From Saccoglossus kowalevskii (lineage: Eukaryota > Hemichordata > Enteropneusta > Harrimaniidae), in assembly GCF_000003605.2 (NCBI RefSeq), contig NW_003148769.1:324094-388093 (forward strand): a stretch of DNA of 64,000 nucleotides. Reading direction: 5' to 3'. A model generated the notes under the pieces. It was given only the letters and a program-made list of their open reading frames with translations. It did no database searches and was not told the DNA's origin. Of this stretch, positions 1 to 11,900 are shown in pieces. The translations under genes were made by a program, and so were the position numbers. Each line of letters begins with the position of its first letter. Within the stretch, counting starts at the first letter, position 1.

Positions 1-384
1 TCAAACGTCTATAAATAAACTATAAATAAAAAATATGCTTTCAGGTATTTCCGGACCAATATTAATTTTATAACAGATAGCACGCTTCTACTTGTCCTAA
101 TGTCCTACTGTTTTTAATGCAATCTCTTGATAGGGGTTAACTTGTAGAATGTTGAATCTTTCATAAATAAATTTTGAAACTGGAATAATTACCTTGGAAT
201 TGTTGAACCTTCAAGTCAGTCAAAGGATCCCCATGAATATTGAACTGAATATTGGCCTGGAATAAACAAATACTTGTAGATAGAATAGACAAAAAAAAAA
301 CGTACCTAACTATATTACAGGAGTTGCCGGTTTGTGCACAGTCGATTTAGGGTGATTCGCGATAGTTAATGCAAATAATCATTT

Positions 385-1150
385 TGTCGGCCAATGCCAT
401 GGCAACCGTAGGGTAGATTTTTTCATTTGTTCACCTTAATTAGAGAGCAGTTGTTACAAGACTATTAGGTTTGAAAAATAAATCGCTCCTGGCAAACAAA
501 ATCACAAACAAATTAATACGTACATGTATGAACTTGACGGCGAGCTGAACGGCTCTCTTATATACATGGCAATAATTTAGACTTCATAAAATTACTTAAT
601 GAACTTGCTTGTGTTAGACTTGAATTGTCGGTTGATTTGAATGTTTATTGAACTCAAAAAATCAGTAAATTTGAATGATTTATATACGTGAACTGTTGAT
701 GAACAAAGTGCTGAATTATTTTGAAGATTTTGTATAATGCACAGTGACGACTTAGTACTGTACTGACTAGTAATAGTAACTCTGGGCACACACTAAAGCA
801 GAGTAGAACGAGATTTATTTTGCGCGAAGCCACGGCCACAAATTCAGGGTTGTTTGAGCATTGCCATGGCGACGTAGGGCAAGATTTTTTCAAAATTGTC
901 GTTTCCGAGAAAAACGTTCTCCAAACTTCCGGATTTAATTTTTGTAAAAAAGATATCAGAAAACCAAATAGTAACTTTGGCACACATTCACGAAAAGAAA
1001 AATGAGTTTTGTCCGGGATTTTGTTGTCTAGAAGGAGATACATTTGGCGCGAAGTTGTAAACAAATCAGTTTTGTAGGCTTGTGCCATAGCAACGGAGGG
1101 TCAGGATTGTTCAACTTAACTAGAAATCAGGTGTGTTCTCTCTTGCAGGT
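385..1150. repeat. three degenerate copies of a short unit left of the receptor exons
   Basis: A unit with core GCCATGGCAACCGTAGGG followed by a T-run and TTC recurs near 395, 862 and 1085. The later two are preceded by GCGCGAAG-type sequence near 820 and 1045. Copies are diverged and unevenly spaced. No exon was found in 1-2260; the next receptor exon should lie left of the window. Confidence 0.5.
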
Positions 1151-1757
1151 TTGAAAATTGATACGTGCGTGTGGGCAAGTGGACGGAAGAGGTGTTTATA
1201 AGGACATTTCTACCTGGAATCGATTCACCAGTTATACTCAGACACATATACTCAAACAGACAAATAGACACATTTGGAATGTCCTCTTACCGACACACCG
1301 TGAATTGAGACGTTCATAAGACTTGCCATAATCAAATCTGCAAGATATTTGTCTTCGTAATTGAAATCCTCTAATCTTTTGTTACCTTTAAAACAATGAA
1401 AACGGTAAAAAAAATGAAACAATATGCATCTATCACGCCTGGGAATAAATAACTACATAAGCCCAGTGTACATTGTAAATATTTAAAAAGGATAGAAATT
1501 ACCAATAATACAAATACAATTATGGCGTACTGCCTATTTTAAATCAAGTACAATAAAAGAAATAGCGTGGCAACATACATAGCAATCATGTTTTGGGATG
1601 GTTGATCACGAGAACAGCGAGAGTGATACAAAAAAGCAGTAATTCTTATATAGCAAACGTATGGACTGACGCCTAGTGTAGTTTCCTTCAAATAAGGCAA
1701 ATTGCGAACGTTAAAGCGAATGCAAATACATTTCAAACAGATGTAGAAGGTTATCTT

Positions 1758-1830
1758 ATCTGTTATACACATGTCACCTTGTCGCCGTAAGTTACAGCAT
1801 AATTTTGCGGTATTGCATGGAGTATTTGTT
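1758..1830 (+). repeat. dispersed repeat family R1, copy 1
   Basis: This copy shares the blocks GCCGTAAGTTACAGC and TAATTTTGCGGTATT with copies near 22421-22480 (minus), 44577-44645 and 44958-45020. It is one of four copies of a short interspersed family in this window. Confidence 0.6.
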
Positions 1831-2260
1831 TTCTCCCAGAAAATATTTCAAAATATGAAACGATTACGTAGCATTTACAAGATAGAGAATGTTTTTGATT
1901 ACGAAATTCATAGCGGTAATATTTTAATCACAATATGTCACAATTATCGCAGTTGTATGCATCACGCAGCAAGCGGTGGCATCTGATTCATTTGGGTAAG
2001 CACAAATGTCAGAAATATAGTGTATTATCCGTCGACGCGATATATGATATAAGATATAAATATAACCACGTTTAATTAACGTGTACATGTCATAAACGTT
2101 CAGAGGATGGATTTTTAAAGGGTGATGGTTGTCGCGCAGCGCGTGTTCGAATTTCATGTAAACGAACAATGTATTTTACCCGCGCTGTGTACGTCGCGAC
2201 GAGTCCCATATCAAACAGGACGCGGCGCGACGACCACCGCCCTTTAAGTCCTCGTCTTAC

Positions 2261-2414
2261 CGTCGGATTGCTCTAATGAAACCATTGCATTATGCAATGC
2301 CAAGGCCAAAGCCCACATTGAATCATATCCGGCCGAGGACGAGGTGTAGCCAACTAAATCAGAACCAGTCGCGTTGATAAACTCATCGAACTTGGGTAAG
2401 TATTCACTGGGAAT
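2261..2414 (-). CDS. GABA-B-like receptor exon 8
   Basis: The exon begins after acceptor TTTTATTCAAG with IPSEYLPKFDEFINATGSDL. It includes GYDSMWALALALHNAMVSLE and ends at donor GTAAGACGAG in phase 1. The YDxxWALALAL block is the conserved end of lobe 2 in GABA-B receptors. The next exon is off the window. Confidence 0.88.
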
Positions 2415-5400
2415 CTTGAATAAAATGTATATATGGATAATAACGAATCATTAGATGTTACGTGTAATAAATGAAATTCGTTACAGTGTATTCGACAAAA
2501 TGGAAGTAGAAATCACCGTTGACGAGTTCCTTATGAGGAGTAACTTACCATTCCAGAAATCCCTCGCTTATTACTATCCGGATTTTCACGGAAATCACTA
2601 GTCGAGAACATGCCCTGAAAAGATGCACATGAAGGAATGTACATTTATATTGAAGTAATTGAGTCGTCGTGATGAAGTACGCATTGCTTTACTGATTGGG
2701 ATAAGCATCGTGTTTTGAAAAAGAAATATGACACAGTATTCGTGCACTTATAAATATGGGATATCTCACGACATAGACTTTCCGTTTTCGGCATATATTC
2801 AAGATACTCTGTTGTTTGTTTGCGGACAAACTAGAAAACAACTGACTTCACTTTCTCGTTGCTTGTTCTATTTTCCTTGGTAAAAAGATATCATCGTTTA
2901 CGCTCGTGGCCCTAGAACTGAAGGTTTCCTTTTACTCTCGAAAGCTGGGCAGATAAAAAAAACCTGCCTCCATGGTTATAAACAGCAGAAACATATGTAA
3001 GTCTAAACAGAAAAAGAATTATGCTACAATGTTTTCAAATTACGTCACTTAGTCACGTGACTTTGGGGCTATAATCCCGGCTCAGTGGAACAATATGGCG
3101 ATTGCTTATTCCCTGCGTCCTACTTGCCATTCGCAAAGGACGCCGGGAACCAGCGAAAACCCCCATGACGACCGATTCTTTAACGGAGCTCGGAACACGG
3201 GTTTGGAGATGACAATTATTGTGTAATTTCAAAAGTTGTTATTGTTCACCACGTCTCATTCAGATGGTATCACTTTTCAATTTTAAAATTGCCTTGCGAG
3301 GCGGCAGTCACAGTTAACGTAAAAAAAATGCAATATCCTGTGTGAGCGGGCGTACCAAGCGTTCCCCTGGTCAGCACACACAAAACGTCACGTGGGAGGC
3401 GAGACTGTTCAAGTCAGCACGCAACTTCATGAACGGTCACGCAGCCCTGTTGGAAGGCGTATATGACAAAGCTCTTTACAAATTCGCGAAGCCTCGACCG
3501 ATTACTGCTATACATTGTCGCATGCTTGATGAATTCGGATGCAGTCAGGATTGTAACTCAACTGATGGTTATTCTTCAAATAGGTTACCGTAAACCACTT
3601 ATTATATCTTGTATATGGAAATATGACAGCAGTTAACAAATGTGATAAGTCGGCTCCATTCCGTGGAACCATGGGGGTAATAAGAACGTTCTGATTGAGA
3701 AATGCGTGAATGCTTTTTGGGAAATTAATTCTGTCGAAATAATCCAAAACAACTGAAACAAAATAAAAGTTTTCTGGTTAAGTTTGGACATAATGACATG
3801 TTTGTATTCTTATTTTATTGAGTAACACTAGAGAAGAATTCACCGTACGCGCGTGTATTTGTGGCATACTGATTCGGGGGCTTTCAGGTGATTCCTGGAG
3901 GAATGATATCCACAGCCAACACGTACAAAGAAACAGACACACTATTTTGACTCATGTATATTGCATAAATGTCAATATCCGCAGACCGGCACCAGCGGTT
4001 ATGTGTGTGCAGAAGGTGTGAGAAGTGAACTATTGTTCTCACTGTAAGTGTAAGTAATATTGGGTTGAAATTTGTCAAATTATCATCTTTCATGGCGTAT
4101 ATAACTAGTAGATGAATTAATTTCCGAATCATTAACTCAATTATATAATTTAAACCCTCGGTTCGAGAAAAAATTAAAAGTGAATGTGATAAAGCCTGTA
4201 AAAAATAAGGCAGTATTACCATTTGCATAGGTTTGAACTCACGCCGAATTTATTTTGTTTATTTATGCGATCATTTTGGTTATTGTACAGGACACAGACT
4301 GGTGGCCATTATGTTTTAATGAATGCAGTTCTAGTGCCATATCTCTGACATGCTTTGACTTATTATGTTCAAATTTTATATATTCATTATACATGTATTC
4401 AAAATGGCTGATTTTGTTTTAATTAATGCTGTTCCAGAGCAATATCTCTCAATACTCGTTTGACGACCAGATACAAATGTCAATCATTTTAATGCTAAAC
4501 AATCATCATAATCATATCATATTCCTGACATGCTCATGTTCAAGCTATATTACTATAAATAAAACTATGTATATTAAATTTGATAAATAACGGGGACTGT
4601 GCCATGAATGGCTTGTTAAATATCATTTCACCGAGACCAATCGCCAATGACCAGGACAAGGCAACTGATATCGTTTGATATCAGACATGAAATCTTTCTA
4701 AGGAAAATGTGGATATTTGACAGAAAATAGTTNNNNNNNNNNNNNNNNNNNNNNNNNNNNNNNNNNNNNNNNNNNNNNNNNNTGTTATTTCATTAAAAAA
4801 TTTATATTTTTCAAAGTCCCGGACTTTGTCTATGGAGGTACGCAGGGCTGTGGTGGGGACATCATCAACCGAACGCGTCCCCGCGTTTGTGCTGCGTTCA
4901 ATTCTATAATTGAAAGGTATATAATAATAATAATAATAATAATAAGTATGCACTTATATAGCGCCATATATCCAAAATAAATGTTCATAGGCGCTTTACA
5001 AGACAAAAAATAAATAAAAATATTAAATCATGAATAAAACATTAATAGCAACAACAAAGAAAAACTACTGAGTTTCAAAAGTCTGTTTAAAAAGATGAGT
5101 TTTAAGTTTCTTCTTAAAAATGTAAATATTGTCAGATAGTTTGATATGTAAAGGTAGTTCATTCCATAAGGCAGGTGCAACATGGCAGATGGCGCGTTGA
5201 CCGTAAGATTTAGTATTAATTTTCGGAACGTTTAGGAGAAGATTATTAGTGGAGCGTAGACTGCGGGTAGGTTTGTAAGATGCAAACAGTTCACAAATGT
5301 ATGATGGTAGGGTGTTGTGAATTGCACGAAAGGCGATTAACATGATCTTGAAATTAATGCGTTGTTGAACAGGAAGCCAGTGTAAGTTGTAAAGAACTTC

Positions 5401-5870
5401 AGTGATATGGTCAAATTTCTTGGTCCTTGTGATGAGGCGTGCCGCAGTATTTTGAACGAGTTGGAGCTTACGAATGTTCGTCTGGGCAATGCCGAAGAGG
5501 AGACTGTTTACCGTGGATAGCGATGTGATCATTTACCACAATTATGCTAATTTCTCGTAGTTATTGAAGAGGAACAGTTGAAGAGGAATGCCTGTCTTGC
5601 CCCTCAAAATGCAGGAACTCGCGTTTCAGAGGGTCTAGATTTCAAAATGTTTCCGGTGAGCAGATCTCGCCCTCCATGCAAAATGTCGTGCCGCCGCCTC
5701 TGTTTACATTGCACATATGGATTCATAGCTTAGCCACAGTCACTCTATAGACGACTGTGGCTTAGCATACAGCATAAATCTGAAACTTACAACTAGATTT
5801 GTTTGCATATTTAAACTTTGTTTGCCATGATATAAATTGTATTGGTCATGTGACAAATAATGTTTGTACA

Positions 5871-5938
<68 letters not shown>

Positions 5939-8900
5939 AACATTCAGGGAATGGTTACGTACCTCCATGACTTCGTATATTTGCTCCCTGGTGCATTCAA
6001 GGTTTCCCTGGCTCAAGGAACTGTCAATCATAGTTGAAGTGTACCATCCTTGTACCACCCACACGTATTTGGCACCATACATTCCAAGTTTATATGCCTG
6101 TAAATTAACAATAATAACCAAGTGTGGAACACTTTCTGTTTTTTTTTCAGTCTCATCAAATTTCCGTTTACGAAGAAATATAGATCTGGTGAATTTTCAT
6201 TGAAAGTCATTTTTTTTAACTAAATTGAGTTTGTGTTGGATCATATTTGAACATCTTCAACAACTTTTTTTTAGTACAATCACTGCTAAATATGCTTAGA
6301 TGTGTTTGATTTAGTGTCTTGTTTTAATCGAAGAAAATTGCAATACAATTGACACCACAACTTGACATCAAGAACGGACACCACGAATTAGCATCACGAC
6401 TTAACGTGAAAAATATACACCATTGGTCGGCACCATAATGACATCACGAGTTTGATAAATTAAGCGTGAATAACTAGACCAATGATCGTAAAAAATAGTT
6501 ATCACGTGACATATCAGTTGTCATGGAAACTTTCAATCGCTTGATGTATATTCTGGATGCGCATGGTACGGTGACCACGCGTGCAGTGAAGAAACTACGA
6601 ACGAGCGCGCCCTCCAGTTGTTGAGCAACTTCCTCGGTCAAGTTTAATTTATTAAGCCGTCGCCTCTCAATTATACACCTTCGGCAGTATTCTAAATATA
6701 CCATTGTACTCACTGTAGATTGAGACCAAACACAACGGCGCGTGCTCCGTGCATTTTTATGGTAAATAGAACGCGGAATCACGTGTTGTGAAGCGTTTCC
6801 ATGGGAGATCGAACGCAAAGTCACGTATGGTTTTGCTAAATCTACTGGTTAAAATTTAACATTGTGCGACTTGTTGTTACATAAACGCTGATGGATTCAA
6901 CTCCTACTAAATTTAGCTGAGGTCAAATACAGTTTTTCCTAACACGATCACGTACGGCTTTGAAAGGGTCAACACGCAGAAAATAAAAAAAACAATTTCT
7001 ATATATTCAAAGCAAATGTGCCGAACGAGACTTCTTCGCAATCTGAAGCCATACAGAGCAACATAAAAAACAAACAGTCAACAGTGTAGAGCATCTCCAA
7101 ATTTGGAATCAATCAGAGTAGCGTTTTTACCATTCACCAAATCAGAAAGTTGTCTAAAAATAAATGAAAAATCCGTATTGATAGCAAATGATTTCTAGTT
7201 GCTTGTTTCCGGCGACATTCAAACTTCACATTTACTCTTTGATATTGATGTTCAATTACTTTTAAAAAAGAACAAATATATTGTGTATTGCATTATTTTT
7301 AATGTATACACATCTTAAATTGCTGCGTTGATTGGTCGGCACTGCAGCAATCAGTGTGGTGAGCGCACGTGTACGTATACGTATCAATAAAATGGAACGC
7401 CCGGTTAACCAATCATTGGAGTTTAAAACAACCATAACCTTATATGGACATTTGTAATAGCATTGTCACGACTTTCCTTGCAGAATCTAAGACTATATGT
7501 AATGATAGCAGGAAACTCGTCTAGAAGTTTGTATATGAAGTTTGTTTTCACACGCGGAAATACGGTACAGCCGCAGAATACACCACATGACTCTTGAGAA
7601 CTTCCATACGTCACACAGGTCAAGGCGGGGTAATATGTGCCCCTCATAGTACGACATTCGTTCCAGTATTTACTCATATACTCACCTCACAGAAGACCAT
7701 CATGGCGGTCGGTGTATAAAAGTTTCCAACAATAATACGCACATCTTTATTCTGGCAATACAAGTATATTTAAACACAAGATACGGTAAATGCGATACAT
7801 CTTCCCATCATGAAAAGCCGCACCCTCCAGGATGAAGCGATGCTGTGACGTCAAAATGACGTAGGTGCACGTGACCAATCTCGTTTATTTAAAACGTTAC
7901 ATTTTGGCTATATACTATTAATCTGAATATAGTATGTTTTGTGATAACAATGGCGACATTACGACCGAAACGACTCTTACGCCATTCATATCGATGACTA
8001 GCTTTGTCGCTAAAGGGCGCGTTTTGTTAGGTTAGAAGCATTTGAGTCATTACCATACTTTCCCGGGAAATCTTGGCCTATAAACAACAATACCTTCAAT
8101 TATCACAGAACTTTTCAATTGCTTCCTCGGCAGACTGTTTTGGTAAGCTCTTTGTACACAGGAATTGGTGAATATATAGAAGAAGAATATATAGCCTTTG
8201 GTGGAGCTTGACATATTGAACAAGACACACGATAATGCCCCAAGACGTTGATAGGGAACATACGCATCATGATACTTTAACATTGAATTATTTTACCTTC
8301 ATGTTTTGCATCTGAACACTTGGGTTTTCATAAAAACGTTCGGAACTTGCAATCTCCATGCCATACTCTCTCATTTTACCAATCATATCGTTGGTCACCT
8401 GAGCAAAAGATAAAACAATGCTTCAAAGAACGTTGTGGCTTGACAAAATAAATATTTCTTTGAACATTTAAGTGAACTCGCAAATAAAATATAATACATC
8501 AAACCATGAGACCAGCAGAAAATATGCTAACCATAAACAACTGAATAAAAGTATTTTTTCCCCGAAATTTATTATAATGATATAATTAACTGCCCTGTTA
8601 ACGAGAGTCTGAATTTGTCAGAGAATGCAATATTTAATCATTCGTTGTAAACTTAAGAGAAAAAATGAATTGAACAGCTTTTCCCATATAATAGAACAAA
8701 TGAATAATTGCTCTTTTTGTGTTTTGGTGAAGGATGTTTCAAAATTCGTTAAAAATAGTGAACGGTGTTGAAATCATTTTGTTTAAAAAATCAACATCTC
8801 GACAGTGCATTTGTTGTTCAAAGCTGTTGACGCGGTAAACTAATTCTAAACTAATGTCAACTTAATAATATTCGTTGAAATAAATAACATTTATTTCGAT

Positions 8901-11900
8901 GTTTAAATAATTATTTACCATGAACAATAATCACAACACTCAAGATTGTTTAATTCGATTTCTGTGTAAACATATCTCAATACATTATCAATCCAAATCG
9001 AATTAAAACAAAGCTATCAACATGATCACGTGACGTGAAAGCGTTACATTCACTGCGCAACATTTTCCAATACACGAATTGTCGTTTAGATTCTCGGGAA
9101 GGTCGAATGAAAGAAAGAATAAACACATGAATAATATTGCGTATTTATTTATGTAATTAACGTAATATAACAACGCACTCCCGGGCAACTTCTTTGGAAA
9201 AAAATCGGATAAGTTTACTTGTTCTTTTTATCGCGTTTAGTTGATTTACACTTTCACGTGAAAACGATAGTTATTTTACATTCAACAAAACGTGTGCGGC
9301 GTCCCAATATTTAAGTTTCTTCCCAAATTTTCCATTAGGCATCTAAAGTTGATACACAAATGTGAGTGATTCTAACCATTTGTAATCTCTTTCAAAACGA
9401 AGCCATCAATGACTCAATTAATTTTATGAATGAATTATTTAAAAAAACGAAAAAAAAAACTTAGAAGTAGATTTTTTTAAAATTATCTAAACTAACACAG
9501 CTGTTGTATAAATCGTATTAACATAGGTACATACTGTTGACCAAATGTCGGCCCCATCTGTTATAGCACCAACTCTTTTCCAATCATAATGTTGCAGTAA
9601 CGCTAATCGTGCCGTGTTCTGAAACGTGTCTGGCGGCTTGATTCGGCTAAAGTAAGGGTAAGTTGTTTTGTCGGACAGCGATGGAGCAGCCGCGGAGTAA
9701 GACATCTAAAATTACATGAAACCAATGATATAATATTATCGTGACACTGTGTCTCTTGCCTCGTTTTTAAAATAACGATAAGCTAGCATTGAGCGAATTA
9801 ATATTCGTGTCAACAGATCAATAACGAACTCTTACAATACCTGTACTAAATTCCTGTGCCATGCCACTTGACCCGTTGCCTGTGACGCCGTGGAGCATGC
9901 TGGTCCAAGTATGGCTATCTTTACTGGTTCGCTGTCCAACAGTCTGAACATCGCATCAACAGCGCTACCGCCGTCACACTAGACATGAATTGACACATGC
10001 TGTGACACATATTGTCTGACACTAAGTAAGTTACAATTGTAGCACAAAAGAGTTTATTCTGTTTTTACAAAAATTATATTATTATGCGTGGCTTCATAAC
10101 TGATGGAAACATGACGTATGATTTAGACAACTTTACTCACATTCCAAAAACAAAAAACAAAGATAACAAAAAAATAACGACAAATGGCTGTTGTGATAGT
10201 TGTTTTACAAGAATAACATAATAACATCTTTACCGTTTCTTGTACGTGCTAACTGTTGTGAGGCTAGTCATGAGTGATGCATCGTTTACTGTGTTCGAGA
10301 CAATAGCGGTTGACTCCTTATACACAGTAAAAATATATGACGGGAAGCAATACATTGCAATATGCATGCTATTATGTTGCCTTCGTTGTATTTTGGCACT
10401 TCTCCGAATGTTATAATTTTCTTATTCGAGAGTAAGTTATGAAAGAACTATTATATGTGTCAGCCATTAACACCTTATTGGGAGTGACTGAAAAGGATGC
10501 ACAATTTTATTTAACTACATAGTGATTTATCATGAAAATTAATATTTTCCCGGGATTTTACTATTATATATGACTAACGAAATATTGTACTGTACACGGT
10601 TCCTTGTGGCATATACGAAACAATAGAGCAATATTCTATATTCGTGTTTTAACATGGCGGATAGATAAAAGCTGTTAAGTAAAGCAGAACACAAAACATC
10701 TCCAGAATGAGTACACTAAGGGTGTGAATAGAATTTATGGCAGAGGGGAGGGGGGGGGTGTTGAGAAAATGGGGGTTCACAAAAAAATGATGGGTGGCTC
10801 GGGGGTGGGTGGGTGGGTGGCGGTGCGGGTGGTTTGCTTTGAAATTTTACGACTGCTGTCAGGGATCATGAAATTTTAAAAACACGACAACGTATAACAA
10901 TATTTGTCATATTTGATTCACTTTGTTACTTAAAAAAACCCAAAACATACTTGTAAATGTACTAGTATAATAAATAAAACATAGACCAACATTATAAGTA
11001 TACATGTGGTTTGACCAAAACACGGTGTGAATTTTTATGGTGGAAACAACTACAAAAAAAAGTATTTTATATGTATATGTAACCCTTGTTTGTAAATATG
11101 TATTAAAGGTTGCAACAGAGGAAATGTGGGCATATTAAATAATGAATAAAAAATGTTTTAAAGCAAAGAAACTAGCACCTTGATTTAACAAACTGTATGC
11201 ATGTCTTCTGGTACCACTTATTGTATTCAATATACTTTGCTATATCAATGTTTTTCTTGTCCCCAAAGTACAACATACTTTAATCAAGCCACGCAATTCC
11301 CCCCAATGCAACACCCACTCTATTAAACTCTCATGGTATTACAGGAGACGGTGTTTGTAACAATATTATTCAGATTCTTTTTCTGATGGGCTTGTAATTG
11401 GAATCAGGTTATCATTATTATCAGGGCCCTCAAATGCATCATTTTTGATGTTTCGCAAGTAAATTAGACCATTGATGTGTTTCCTTGGCAACAGCTTCTG
11501 TATAGCAATTTTATTAGTACTAATAACAGTATCTGGTTTATGTCCATATTTGGATTTAACAACTTTTTCTCCCATATCAGAGATGTATGTATCAACCACT
11601 AACATATTTTCCTTTCTTCTGGTATTCCTCCTTTTGTCTTCTTTCTTTCTACGTTTTGTTCGTACTCGTTCTGTTGAGGCAACACGAGTGTTATGGAAGC
11701 GAGACGTCAGTTGTTGAAGAGTGTGGGTTATGTCATTTTCTCGACTTGACACTGTTTTCAACCGTCTCTCAAGGGTATCTAATCTCTTCTCAATATAACA
11801 AATTTCGCTGTTGGCCCACGGTTTGGGATTGTGGTTGTCGTCACATAATTGGGCATTTCTGTTCTTTAACTTCAATTGCAAGGCTGTGATATCTTGGGAG

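Larger units (their letters stand above)
2615..5962 (-). other. intron 6 of the GABA-B-like gene
   Basis: The 3.3 kb intron holds an N gap (4733-4782), a truncated LINE 3' end (4921-5540), a copy of repeat R2 (5580-5705) and a long CA microsatellite beside the donor. Between 2700 and 4700 I see no coding signal apart from non-ATG open frames. Confidence 0.7.

Noticed and set aside
654-1088. 144-codon minus-strand frame
   Set aside because: It overlaps the degenerate repeats at 385-1150 and reads as low-information AT-rich translation.
3342-3593. 83-codon plus-strand frame
   Set aside because: It begins at GTG, not ATG, has no acceptor upstream and no recognisable content, and lies in an intron of the minus-strand receptor gene.
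5740-6203. Open frames through the CA repeat on both strands
   Set aside because: The length comes from the dinucleotide run, which cannot make stops. Only the receptor exon at 5963-6097 within this range is real.
7423-8283. Frames 7677-7423 and 8283-8050 next to receptor exons
   Set aside because: Neither matches the GABA-B ligand domain. The true exons 7751-7686 and 8398-8297 are in other frames with matching phases, and exons 4-6 join without them.
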